Part shown: piece by piece, positions 10,292 through 22,232 of the stretch
How positions within the stretch are numbered: the stretch's first letter is position 1
How the letters are laid out: every line of letters begins with the position of its first letter
From: Gonapodya prolifera JEL478
Lineage: Eukaryota; Monoblepharomycota; Monoblepharidomycetes; Monoblepharidales; Gonapodyaceae
Direction of reading: 5' to 3'
Assembly: GCA_001574975.1 (NCBI GenBank)
Contig: KQ965771.1
Coordinates: forward strand, 240,181 to 304,180
DNA length: 64,000 nucleotides
Position numbers and translations under genes: made by a program
Notes under the pieces: model-generated
Databases searched by the model: none
What the model was told of the DNA's origin: nothing
The model's input: the letters and a program-made list of their open reading frames with translations, nothing else

Positions 10292-11794
10292 TTACTGACG
10301 TATAGCATTGAATTTAAATTCGGTAAATGTTGGGTGAGGTTGCCTCCAGGCCAATTGATTCTCATACGCGACATAAGCTTCCATCTGAGAGACCATGGTC
10401 CGCCTCACCTGCGCAATGCGCTCAGCATCTTTAAGGACAGTCATGTCTGCTCCTCGCTCCAGCAAGATCTGCACCGCGTATTCATGACCCTGTGCGTGCG
10501 AATTGACAAGAGCCTCGTCATTGCGAGCATGAATATCTGCTCCTCCATCTAACAAGCATCGCACAATATTCCCCCAATGATCAAAAAGCGCAGCTTCGCG
10601 AAGGGCGGCATCCTCATTGGCGTGAATGTCGGCGCCGCGATCCAGGAGAAGCTGTATGGCTTCTACAGAGCCCAAGCCGCATCTCGCCGCAACAATACAG
10701 AGTGCAAGGTCACCACCTTTGTGAATGTCGGCACCTCGGTCAAGGAGGAGATCGAGAATATCAACTCGATCATGCCTTGCGCCAGCGAAAAATTCTTCAT
10801 TTGGATCACCGATTCCGATGTCCAGCAGAAGCTTCATCATTGTGATAGACCCACGGTCTACTGCAAGGAAAAAGAGACGAGCGTCATTGCTGGGTTGGAC
10901 TATTCCTCGTTCAATGAGTAGCTTTGCATTGTCCATGCAACCTGATTGCATTGCGTCGCGAAGTATCTCATCATCCTCAAAGTGAACATCCCACCCGTAA
11001 TTCAAAACGTGCTCAAATATGGCAGGATCGAAACCTGTTGCAGCGGATCGGATTATGCCGTGTCTCACGGTGTCACTGAGATCAATGTTACCACAGTACT
11101 CCAGAAGAAACTTGACCATATCAGGGAAAATGAGCCCAAAATTGGAGGCTACAACTTCCTGGATTATCCTTCCGTCGTATAGGTGAACGGATCCTCCACG
11201 ATCCAACAGGAGCCGAGTCATTTCCACATTGCCCGTTGTGCACACCGCAGCATACAGCACATCGAACCCTTTGTCGGGACTGTACAAATCTACATCAGCA
11301 CCGTAGTCCAACAGTAGCTTTGTAACCTCCAATTTACGATGTTCAACGGCGTAGCCGAATGCAGACCAATTGAATATATTTGCTGGTCTCAATCCCGCAC
11401 GTAGCATTGCCTCCACGACGGCTGGACTTCCGAATCTCACCGCGTCCGCGAAAAATTCCGGAAATTCTTTCTCGGGTAGTGTTTTGCGCATGAGGTACAG
11501 AACAATTTCCCCCGCGCCTGATTCAGTCCTTCTCGCCTCGGCAAGGCGCGCAGCTTCGTGTGAGCTGTAGTGTCGCAAGGCCCTTTGGGCGATGCTACTC
11601 GGCCGCGACAAAATCGCGTACAGGGTCGTATCTAGAACGGGGAGGCCAAGTCGATGGGGGAGGAAAGGTGCGATCTGCTCGACGAGCAGGTTTCTGTGAT
11701 GGACCGCGAAAGTTCGATCCGGCATTTGAGTGGCGGATGGGTAAGGATGCCAATATATTGTTGGATTCATTCTCTCACACAACAAATATGGCAA
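10292..11794 (-). CDS. Ankyrin-repeat protein
   Basis: Single open frame of 500 aa. The N-terminal part (VHHRNLLVEQIAPFLPHRLG) resembles the leader found in lineage-expanded zoosporic-fungal ankyrin proteins. It is followed by about eleven ankyrin units with the LLLDRGADIHA consensus, for example LEVTKLLLDYGADVDLYS and AIQLLLDRGADIHANEDAAL, and a short non-repeat tail. Ankyrin repeats are protein-interaction scaffolds; no catalytic domain is present, so the partner is unknown. Translation could start at 11794 or at the internal ATG 11725 (MPDRTF), which aligns with the start of the neighbouring pseudogene and is therefore slightly preferred. It is the only ankyrin copy here without lesions. 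It faces the nuclease-helicase pseudogene across a short divergent intergenic region. Confidence 0.85.
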   Translation of the reverse strand: MPYLLCERMNPTIYWHPYPSATQMPDRTFAVHHRNLLVEQIAPFLPHRLGLPVLDTTLYAILSRPSSIAQRALRHYSSHEAARLAEARRTESGAGEIVLYLMRKTLPEKEFPEFFADAVRFGSPAVVEAMLRAGLRPANIFNWSAFGYAVEHRKLEVTKLLLDYGADVDLYSPDKGFDVLYAAVCTTGNVEMTRLLLDRGGSVHLYDGRIIQEVVASNFGLIFPDMVKFLLEYCGNIDLSDTVRHGIIRSAATGFDPAIFEHVLNYGWDVHFEDDEILRDAMQSGCMDNAKLLIERGIVQPSNDARLFFLAVDRGSITMMKLLLDIGIGDPNEEFFAGARHDRVDILDLLLDRGADIHKGGDLALCIVAARCGLGSVEAIQLLLDRGADIHANEDAALREAALFDHWGNIVRCLLDGGADIHARNDEALVNSHAQGHEYAVQILLERGADMTVLKDAERIAQVRRTMVSQMEAYVAYENQLAWRQPHPTFTEFKFNAIRQ

Positions 11795-11978
11795 TTGCAG
11801 ATACAGTGCCAGGGCCGTCTTCTCTGGCCAATTCGAGCTGCCTTGCGTTTAATGCAAAATTGTACCTCAAGGATAAAAGCTTTATGTACTTGACGACTTC
11901 ATTCGGCCTGGCGCCAAACTAACAGAAACCCAAGGTCACTGTCATGTGGTCACCAGTGGTGGCCCGTGTTGCCACCCA

Positions 11979-14900
11979 ATGCTGAATCCGATGCTCAGCG
12001 ACAGCAGCACACGCAGCAGAGAAGGCTCGGACGGATACGTGTTCGTAGACATCGAGGACGTCGCCGGAGGGGTGCCTGCTTCAGAAAGGGAACAAATACC
12101 AAACCAACTCTCGACAACCCAACCTGGAAGCACCTCTGTTGGCGCACGCCCCACTCTGACGGCGTCGAAACTCGGTCAATACTTCGTGTTTCACTGGTAC
12201 GTGAGCCGCTCCCTTCTGCGACCGCGGTGTAAGGAATAATGTGTTTCGCAAGTGATCAGTCAATCGATCCGCGCATCCAGAGTACCTGTTCGATAACAAA
12301 AAAGTCGAGATCGGCGCAATAGCGAGATCGCGCATCGGGCGTGGTATGTCAATTCAATTTGTGCCCCCTTCGACCTTCGTTCAACACGCAAATCACCGTG
12401 ACCAACATTCACCAAGGCTTTACGCACGAAGCCCTTCGCGGAACCTCTGTCCCCGTCTCCGCCATCGCTGATGAACTTTGCACCGGGATGCGGGAAGAGT
12501 TCTACGATTTTGGGCTCGAGTTTCCCGGCGAAGGCCTCTTTGACGACGACTATCGCTCGACATGGGGTCCCCTCGCCCCAATCAGATTCGGGACCGTCAA
12601 ACCAGACTTGCTCAAGTTCGAGATTAACGAAACTGAGGGGGGAAAGACGGCGCGGTGGTGGGTCATTGACGCAAAAGCGTCCTCCAAAGGTGAAGATATT
12701 TTCATACGGTTTTTATAGATGTCCCTTCCATCTATCCACGTCACTTCCGCATTTTTCCCGCCCTCCGCAGCGAAACTCTCCCACTTTGCTCAAATTACAT
12801 TCTACAGGGCGCCCTCCGCCGCCTCTTCCGCTCCCACTCAACTTCTCTCTCCATATCTCTCGAAGACACGGGACACGGGGTGTATGGCTTCCCGACGACG
12901 GCGTCCAAACATGGCAAGGCCCCCCGCAACGGACGAACACGTTCCTGGGCTCAAGGCGTTCCCGTTGCCGCTCGTAGAGCCCATGATTACGCAGCTCCTG
13001 TTTGATAGGATTCCGGAAGTCGTTTTGGGCTGGGAAGAGTCCATCAAGTGGCAGTTGAAGCCAAGTTGCGGGTTGGTTCCTTCGTCTTTCATCACGACCC
13101 ATCCCCATCCCCGTCTCACGTGGACCTCTACAGCTCTTGCCCCTACCTTGACATCTGCGAGCTAAACACAATCGGCGACCAGACGCTATCTTCCATACCC
13201 GACCTCTCCCTCAACGACGTAACCATCTTCAATCGCATCCTCAAACGTGTCCCCGCCACGGACGGCACCGAAGTCGAACGCCTCTCGGCCCTGTTGGACG
13301 AACACACCGCATCAACATATCTACAAATGGAAGGCTCGACCGCCTTCGCGAGAGTCGGCCGCGTGCTCCGCCTCGAACCACAGCACCCGGGTTCAACGTC
13401 GTTCGGTTCTCGACGCCGTTCTAACCCGCCGCCCGACACCGATCCAGCGGCACTCCCTGCTTCTTCCCACTTCCGAAGACGTGGCGATATACATGACCGC
13501 GCTGAGCAATCCGGCCACAGGTCGTCTCGTCGGGTGGCCGGTGCGTGCCATTTGGAACGGTACAGACATCTGCTCCTCAGGGAGCACCGAGACGTCGTTG
13601 GTGGACTGGTTTGGAGTGCTCATGGCAAGCCTTCAAACGGAACGAACGGCGCAGACGTCACCTCTTCGCTTGACCGTGTACGTCGCCAAACCGTCCGTAT
13701 GGTACGTCATTGTAAACGCGGTTTTCAGCGACGCACTCGCGCTGCGGACCGAAAGCGACAGCGGGCCGGACGGCGACGGCCATGCCGACTACGTGCGCCT
13801 CTGTCTCGCGATCCTCGTGGGAGACTCGCGCTTGCTCGCCACGGCCGTTCAGCCAGACCTGTTGGGGAACTTGGTCGACACGGGCAAGATGAGCAACTCT
13901 CAGCTGGCAAACTTGGCGCGCCTTGTGGGCGTTGACGACGGCGAGAAGCGCTTTGACGGGAGTGGGTGGACAAAGGAAACAAGCGATTAGGACCAGGGTC
14001 GGAGACGGTACACCGAGCGGAGGCGCGACAGAGGTGACGACGGCACGTGTGGTCGTGGTCAGTGAGGTGGCGAGGGAGGTTGTTGCGTGGCCTGGGGGTG
14101 GGTGGATTTGGAGAGGCTTGTGGAATGGACAGGTGTGGGGAGAGATTTGGGCTCGGGAGAAGTTGAAATCAGTCTGGACCAGGCTTTGGAATACTTCGAG
14201 GCTGGAGATAACGTGAAACTCGCCGACATGCTGAAGCGGCGGTGTGGTGCTCCTTTGGCCGTCCTCGACGCGATTCGACGCCTCGTCCCTCGTAATCTCC
14301 CGTCCTTACCCGCTCCCGATTTTCACGTCTTTTTTGGACGTTGTGCGCACGCCGTCGCTGCGCAAACTTGCCTTCATGAACCAGCTCGAGCGATCCACAC
14401 GTGTTCTCGCTTTACGGAAAGAGCGCGCCGCTGCGGCGGGTCGGTGGGATGGGAGAAGAAAGATTGAGCTCGAATGCATCGCGTACCGCAAAGTTCCTGG
14501 CGACGATATGAAGGTGGAATACATCTTTGCGGTGCTCGAAGGGTTGGAGTTCATCGAAGTGGACTAAACTCGGCTTGGGAAATGGCTTCTTGTTCGGGAC
14601 GACCCCACTGAAGAAGTCCCGCTTGAAATGCGGTTTGAAGACTTCAAGTGGCTCGGTGTGCCTGTCATGCCCAAGAGATGGAATGACGAGGTAGACCAGG
14701 CCACGTTGACTCGAATAACTTTTGCGAACATTGTCGAGATGAAAGAAGGCTGGACGCATCGGTGGAACGATAAAGGCAGCGGTTGTCTTCGAGAGGTCCA
14801 AGATGGAAGAGTGTGTGTCGTTCTAGACCTTCCTTTCAAGAGACGGTTCTGTGATGTGCCGATTGGAAATGGAAAGGCCCTGTTCCGCCTCGTGGAGCGC

Positions 14901-17113
14901 TTTACGAATTTCAACCTGCGTAAGGTTATGAGAAGCATTGTTGATATGGAACTTGACGTCAGGCGCGGAACGAAGCGGCGCCGATATTTCTTCGGCTGTT
15001 GGAAGACCCGAACGCAACTGGTCTTGCGAACCCGGTTGATGTCAGAGTGGTTCAAGAAGACATTGATAACTTTGATCGCACATCTGCGTTCTACAATATG
15101 CAATGGGCCTTGCGTGGGAGTGGGCTTGGGAAAGAAGCGGTTCGCTTTCGGCAGAGCCAAGCTCGAGCTTTCAGGGCAATTCTTCGAAACAAAGTTACTA
15201 TTATTTGGTGAGGTTTGCTGTTCTTTTGGAAGTTCTTTTCCATCCCTCAATATAACGGTTAAAATGCTGATGTCACTTGTAATGCTAAGGGGTCCACCTG
15301 GTGAGTAACACAATCGGCTTACAACTCCTTGTACGTCCAATTTCGAATATCTCTTTAATCAAGCTCGGGGAAGACATACTTTGGCGCTTTCTATGCTGAG
15401 ACTTATCGAACCTGGCTTTTCACGCTCGGACAGGTCAGGTTGCCGAGTCCTCATGACGGCCTTCACAAATGCTGCAGTGGACACTTTTGCTCGAAAGTTT
15501 AACGAGCTTTTACGTCTCTTAAAGCAGCTGAAGTCACTTGCTGGAGATGCGTGGCAGAACTCGGAATGGTTGGACGAGCTCGGTGAGGTTACTTTCCTCC
15601 GGGAGACCAATGTCGAAGAGTCACCGGAAGGGGCAGAGGGTGAGGACGGCCAAGAAAGGAACACCGACAGTGCCTCAAGGAAGCCTACGACTTCATCGAG
15701 CCGCAGACTCCCACCGCTCCCGAAGGCCAAATATGGGATCTGGGCGGGAACCGTATGGATGATTCAAAAGAAGTGACGTGATCTTCTTTGTCCACTTTCT
15801 TACAAGCTCATGTACGGGTTCTGAAGATGGCTCGCGAAAACATCAGACAAACTTCTACCCTCTCTGTGCTCTTTCAATGTACTTCTCATTGATGAAGGTT
15901 CCCAACTTCCAGTTGCCGAGGCGTCTATTCCTACGCGACTGCTTCTCGAAAACGACCATCGTATTATTGTGGTTGGCGATCATCTTCAACTTGCGCCGGT
16001 TTTGAGTGGTAAATACCCCGCGCCTTCGCCCTCGCAACCACGACTCTACGGATCCATCATGGAATGTCTCATGAGAGACTCGAAGAATCAGTCTTTCTCG
16101 GTAGCCGAGGTGTTACCGCAAAACTCGAAGCGGATGCTTTCATCAGAGTCCGAAAGAGATCGAAACCTAAAGAGCGCCTCACCATTTGAAAGCAGCTCGT
16201 CATTGTTTGTGCCTTTTTAATCTGAATTATGGACTGATGGTGCTTCTCAGAGAATTTTCGAATGACAACCGACCTATGTGCATTCATTCAACGGATTTAC
16301 GATGCACCTTTCGAACCTTTCGAGGTTCCGGCACCTGCCCTGTCACGAAAAAACCCTTAAAGAGTCACCACAACACTGTGCCGTGGCTCGTTTAGACCGG
16401 ATTTTCGAAAAGCCGGTGAAATCTCTCGTAACTGTGCGGGTCACCTGGAGCCAATCAGTGGAGCCGGCTACGTTACCTTGCGAGTCCCATGTTACCGAGG
16501 AGGCAGTTCTTGTTTCTTCATTTGTTCGCGGACTGAGAGCTGACTTCCCCAAAGAGCGAATATTCGTTGTAACTCCCCATCGCATTCAAAGGGCTGCCAT
16601 CAAGGAAATGCTCAGTGGTGATATGGATGACATGATGCGGATAGATACTGTTGAAAGAATGCAGGGAGACGAAGCTGATATAGTTGTTGTCTGTCACGTG
16701 AGTGCTACGGGGTGGAGGAGGTATTTGTTGGCATGAGTACTGAATCCGTGTAACAGGGGTTCACCACATACGCAGGACATTCCGGATACTCTTCCGTTTC
16801 TGATGGGGAGCTTGAGTTCATATTCCAGAGGAACCGTTTGAACGTCGCTCTCTTCAGAGACAAATCGCTTTGCATTTTCGTAGTTGCTGATGAACTCTTT
16901 CGACGAGGTCCTCCCTTCAGCGTGATAGCTTCCTCAGAAAGAAGTGACGCGTGGATGTTTATGAGCGCGTTTGTCGACCGTAGTCGGGAACTTGAATGGA
17001 CGGCTGGTCATTCATCGACAGGTGACAGTGACTCCGACGGAGGTTACAATTCCCAGGAGTATTCAAATAACTCTACTCTGGATTGGGCATTTGCTGAACT
17101 AGTTCTGGAATAG
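11979..17113 (+). pseudogene. Fe-S RecB-family nuclease fused to SF1B helicase, decayed
   Basis: A once ~1,500-residue protein. Nuclease part: a first Cys (KLGQYFVFHC, codon split by intron 12197-12252), RIGRG/FTHEAL, KPDLLKFE, VIDAKAS (the D...DxK of PD-(D/E)xK enzymes), QITFY at 12791-12805 (RecB-family Q-x3-Y) and SCGSCPYLDIC spliced over intron 13072-13133. The last gives C-x2-C-x5-C, the Fe-S pattern of Cas4, AddB and Dna2. Helicase part: WGPPG (15280s), CRVLMTAFTNAAVDTFARKF (motif Ia), GDHLQLAPVLSG (motif III), NFRM, RIDTVERMQGDEADIVVV (motif V) and RNRLNVALF (motif VI), as in Upf1/Dna2-like SF1B helicases. Lesions: frameshifts near 12260, 12807, 12917 (C-run), 13400, 14110, 14300, 14985 and inside the P-loop (15361-15380), plus stops at 14565-14567 and 15774-15776. 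It is not Dna2 itself by sequence, only by architecture. Confidence 0.85.
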
Positions 17114-17248
17114 AAACGGCCTGATTGCTATGTTGATTTAAGCGATGCAAATTGTGTAAACATTTTCCGTTGACCAGCGTTTATGTGGATATTGTATGTT
17201 ACTATTTTTGCAATATTAATGTTCAAAGCACATTTCAGTTCCCATCCG

Positions 17249-20200
17249 TCACTCTATAAACCGAACAGTTGTGCGCAAGACGGGTATAAACCTCATGCCA
17301 CTCTCATCCAGGTCGTATGACATATATGACAGTTCTTCGCGGGACTATAATATCGTGGAACGATCAGCGCTTGTGTTTTGACCCGTATCATAAAACTCAC
17401 CAGTTCGAGTGCGTCAGGTAAAACGACGTTTTCCATTCCGTCAATTCCTTTCACGGCTTCTGCGATGTCGAATTCCCCCAAGACCGCATCCAAAACCCCC
17501 TGTGCAAGAACAGGAACGGCTAGTCGCTTCTCCAGAACAAGTTCCAAGTCTTTTGTCGTCACTGGTTTAGCCATTGGTGCCTTGATTTCGTCTGCTATAT
17601 CTTCACCATGCGCTTTGAGCTTCGCTCGTGATGGCCTAAGTGGAACAAGAAGTGCTCGCGAAAACCCAATACGTGTCTTCGCACTCAGGGTCGCTCGAGA
17701 AGGTCCGGTATATTGCGGGTGAGTGGTGAACACCAATTCTGGCGTTTTTAAAACGTGGTACGAGAGACGGCACAGGCAGGGCTCGAGAATTTCAAAGAGA
17801 CCAAGACTGGATATCGGCGCAAAGGCTGCTCTAGCGATCTTGTAGACACTGAACAAAATTTGTTACGTTTACTTTCTTCCCCAGTAATGGAAGTCCATGA
17901 AATCTCTTACCTTTCACATCTCCCAACCACTGCATAGAAGTCTGGAGCGACAATATACGTCTTGAATTCTTCTGTGGTGGAAGGCGCCAGTACTGGTGGA
18001 GGAGCAACCTTCTTAGCTCCGCGAGTTGTCACATTCGGGCCGGCTTTCTTAGACCTCGACAATGTAGTGACCCGTGGCTCATAGGAAATGCCCTCTCGTT
18101 GGAGTTCCTCCCAGGCACGATCCAGTGCAATTGTGGTGAGGTATGGGAATAGTCGCACTGCACCATTGCGGAAGCCTTTGCCAAACAATCTATAGCCCTA
18201 TATTTTGCATGACGGTGGTGATCAATACACCCGTGGACCCCTTTTTCCTCACAAAACGCAGGCAAGCTTAAGCAAACTCACTTCTCTCATTGCATCCTTC
18301 TCCATTGCGGTCGCCTCTCTGAACGGCTTCAGATACCAATCCCTGATTTTTGTGGGTCCTGCTTTGCGCGATACTGAGTTCTTGTACTTCGTCTCGAGTT
18401 GACGTGAGCTTTTCGTGGGCAAGTACAGAGCCCTGACCTCCGCAAATCGATTTGGTCCCAATGCCGATAACGCTTGAGCAAGGAGTTCCTCTTCTTCCGG
18501 AATAAAACGTGTCCGGGTGGCGGTCGTGGATGTCGGTGGGTTTGCTCGAATGGTTTCTGATGAAAAGGGAACCGTTGCAGCATCCGCGACTTGTTCAAAG
18601 ACATTTCGATGGACCCACTTTTTGACGCCTCAGATGTCTTCTCCTTCTTCGTCGACACATCCACGTTCCTTGACCTTTCGACCTCGCTCTCGACCAATAC
18701 ATTCTCCTTTGCGACTCTTTCCACATCCACATGGAACGTACCCTCCCCGTACGTTTCAACACCCCAAATCCTGTCCTGTGCCATGTCATTCCACCTTCCT
18801 TCCCACCACATCCGATCTTCCTCCTCTCGTCCATCCTTGCGCAACACCTCAGTATGCACAATAGAGGCGTACTCTGCGTACTGAGAACGGAGTTGGGCCA
18901 GTTGGTCGAGAGTGAATATGCCGGCTGGACCTCGAGCAGTCCATTGCGGAGACTTGTTGTCCACCACGGAAGAATCAAAAGGTGCGGCGGGAGAAGCACA
19001 ATCCTCGAGGAGATTTGCAAGCTCGGAAACTGGGGAGGGAAGCGGGGGCGATTTCAACATGCCGCCAAGAGGAAGGCAGCACTCCATCTTAACTCACCTC
19101 TAATCGGCTCCATTAATTTCCAGTCCTCATCCCCATCCTCCACCTGTCCTTTCACTGGCATGTACTCTCCGCCATCATCCCCCGCCTCGCCCAACAGGTC
19201 CAGTGGATCCGACGTGTCCCCAACGAGTGAATCCAAAAATCTCAGGTACCGTAGTCGGTCCAGGTCGATTCCGGGATCGCCGCTACCTGACTCCCCTTCG
19301 TTCAGCTCCCCCAGTGCTGATAGTACCGCGGCAGGTAGGGCTTCGTCAAGGCCGTCGAGTGACACGTTTGTGAGATCAAGATGGCGCCGAGTGCGGCCGG
19401 AAGGTGGGGCCGGGTCATGCAGGACCTTCGAATTGGAGAATGATGTATAAATCTACGAGCACTAGAGAGATCTGAAACCTAATCTTACCTGAGAGAGCTC
19501 TCGAGATACTCCAGCGGCAATGTTTCCAGCTGACGCGATTAGTGCGTTCACTTCGGCTTCAAGAGAACTGCGAGTCACAGTCAGCCCATCTTCCCCTTAG
19601 TAACAATAATCTACGCCACTCACGTTTCACTTCTTGTCTCTCCATCCTCACCGCCATCGTCCGTCCCTTCCTTCATGTCGCCCTCATCCTCACTCGCCTC
19701 GTCCTCTTCGTCGACGTCATCTGAACCCTCCGATTCAGGACCCCATTCTGGGTCCAACTCGCTCGATCCGACTTCGCTTTTGACAACGACAGACGAGGCA
19801 CGCTTCAACGTCGAGCTGATCGGCTCCGCCGGTGCCGTGCTATCGGCGTCTGCTTCAGGGGACGCAACGAATGTGGCCAAGAGGGATCCCTCCTCCTTGA
19901 CGCGCGATTTAACGCCCTTGCTTCCTTTTGCTTTAACACCGGTGCCACGGGTCCCCGTTGCCTTTCTCTTGCGTAGTTCCGGGGTAGCAGGTCTTCGTCG
20001 CTTCTCAGGACTTTCCCGTGCAAGAGCTCCCGCAGCCGCCATCAATGCACCACCAAGTGGCTTGAGTGCATTACCGCTGCTTTTTGTCCTAACAGGGGAG
20101 CCTTCTAACCCCTGGGTTCGAAACCTGACAGGCTCCTCCGCATTGTAGAGTCTCCTTGCCGGCTTTTCGTCCGGTGACGCGAGTCCTAGCTCCGAAACGA

Positions 20201-21539
20201 GGTCGTGCAGATTCTTTGTGCCAGGACGAAGGGGGCTGATACCAGACATGGCGGCAAGGGGGTCGGACAGGAGATCAGGGTCGAGGAGAGAGTCTGATGC
20301 TACAGGCGCAGACAGATTTGCTGGTTGTGTGGGTAGAAAATTCGTAGTCGAGTCTCCGAGGAAAAAATCCTCAGCGTTGGAGACAATTAGAGCAGGTTCG
20401 GACAAGAGGGAGGCTGCTGTTTTTCGACGGCGAGGCTTTTTGGGGGCCGGTCCTTGCGAGTCGGCAGATACTATAGAATCTACGTTTTCATGGTGCTGCA
20501 TTGCTGCGTGCGGACGTTTCCGCGGGGAGCGACGAAGTGGAGGGAATGAATCGCTTGTCGCTGGTTCTTGGGAGAGGGAGAGCTGCTCGGAGTCCGCGGT
20601 AGGCATACGGAGGAAGGAATCAAAGGAAAAAGTATCGTCCACTAGTTGCGACTGGGTATCGGATGCGGGAATGTAGAAGTCGAGGCCGAAAGGAAGTGGT
20701 TCCAGAAGTAAATCCAGAGATGAATCGAGGAAAAGATCCTCCGAAGTAGGAAGGAGTGTGGTCGAAGAATGAGCTGATGCGGTAAAAGATTTTTGCGGAA
20801 TAGACCGGTGGAAGCGTGGAGAGCGACGGGGGGCTGAAGGCGAACAAAGGTCGATGGACTCTAGCTTGACAGTTGCAGTCGAGGATGCTCCTGACGAGGA
20901 AGGCGCAGAGAACAACTTGGTTTTCCAAGCGGGAGGAACGTTGGATTGACGTGGTGTCTTGGTGGGTGTGACAGGAGGAGCAGATAGAGGGGGTTTTCCT
21001 GCTGCACTGATGTCGGTGGTAGGGGAGCAGTTGATGTTCTTCTCGGCGAGCTTCTCCCGCGGCTTTTTCTGGCGGGACTTCTCTGCAACAGAAGCCACTC
21101 TCGCCACCGTACGAGTCTCGGTAGAATTTGGAGTCGCACCCGTCGTTGAGTTGAGATTGTCCCAACGTCCCTTGCAGTCGTCCACGGAGCGACCAGACAG
21201 CTGCTGAGAGACAAGAAGCCAGGACGTAGGACCATGCTGTGCTACTGCTGAGCGCAACAGAGCGTCCTCCAGACACGACCAGGACGACGTGCGGGAGAAA
21301 CGGCGTTTGGGGTTTTGGGCGGGTTGTTTTGGAGCTGCACGGACCGTCAGAGCAGGCTGTGGGAGATTCAGGCCAAGCACAAAACTGGAGGCGTCTAAAG
21401 ACACCAAAGGAGCTGAGGGGAAAACGGGTGGAAGTGGGGCGATTGGTTGTAAGCCCACAGTCACCTCCCGAACTTCACGCGATGGAGTCCCCCGACCACC
21501 GCTATACGCACTTGCTTCATTGCGAGGGTGGCGGGACAT
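17249..21539 (-). CDS. Two-Myb/SANT-domain nuclear protein
   Basis: Eight exons, all phases consistent: 21539-19624, 19567-19489, 19425-19098, 19029-18619, 18556-18282, 18197-17911, 17848-17401, 17344-17249; 1279 aa. Residues ~80-130 form a Myb repeat with Trp spacing (SSWSCLEDALLRSAV, GPTSWLLVSQQLSG, DDCKGRWDNL). A long Pro/Ser-rich disordered region with KR-rich nuclear signals and an acidic stretch (DDVDEEDEASEDEGD) follows. A second SANT-type unit is FIPEEEELLAQALSALG with AEVRALYLPTKSSRQLETKY, whose 'YLPTK..QL..KYKN' resembles the C-terminal SANT of GON4L-type proteins. Beyond it lies a conserved-looking but unknown ~300-residue region. Function is likely chromatin or transcription-related. 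The GON4L resemblance is only suggestive; an Rrn5-like Pol I factor is an alternative. Confidence 0.8.
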
Positions 21540-22232
21540 TCAATGATTCGGTGGACTTGGGTGAAATCTGCCCGGATCAAGACAGATTCATTCCCGCTCG
21601 TGTTGGATGCAGACCAAAGCATCATGTGCAAGGGCACCTCCCTTTGATAAGAGGGGATTTCCATTCTCTTGACTCAATTAGGTGAGGTCTAATGCATAGC
21701 AATAACCTCTATTTCTTTATGACTTCCATTTTTTACACTGGAGACGTCCCCTCAACAACAAGGCCCAGTGGAAGGTGCTTTCATGCCCGCCGAAAAAGAC
21801 GCAGACGTCGTGTTGTGTCCCAAGGCTTTGTTCTCTGAAGTGGAACGTCGTTATTACCTAATCATGCCACTTGCGCAAAGGTGGTGACAAATGCCATCGT
21901 GATACTCACGCTTCACTGCACTAGCGAACACCGCAAATTTTGCCAAATCGTTCTTGGAGGACATGAACATCAGATATGATGGTCCGAGCTTCGGAGTTCT
22001 GGCTCAAGGTTTTATCTTCAATCATAGAGAAGTCAAACTTCGTGGCTGTCAAGTGTGAAGTACCGATGTGATTGATCACTAAACATATTGGCGGTCGCTG
22101 TGGAATAACGTAGCTTGCCTTTGGCCATGACTTGGAGCATGTAGTGGAATGGTCGCAAGATGGTCAATTCTGTCAATATCGCGCTCAAAGCGCTCATAAC
22201 AATCACTATGATTGCAGCTTTGTTTTAAGAGA
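21540..22232. other. No supported gene
   Basis: About 700 bp upstream of the Myb gene, AT-richer than the coding regions. No ORF with family resemblance was seen on either strand. It probably contains the promoter of the minus-strand Myb gene. Confidence 0.4.

Noticed and set aside
11979-17113. Calling the nuclease-helicase the Dna2 orthologue
   Set aside because: Same architecture, but the sequence around the nuclease and helicase motifs does not look like conserved Dna2; only a family-level label is justified.
20114-20125. tRNA T-loop-like GGGTTCGAAACC
   Set aside because: Lies inside the Myb coding exon and no acceptor stem or anticodon arm can be built around it.
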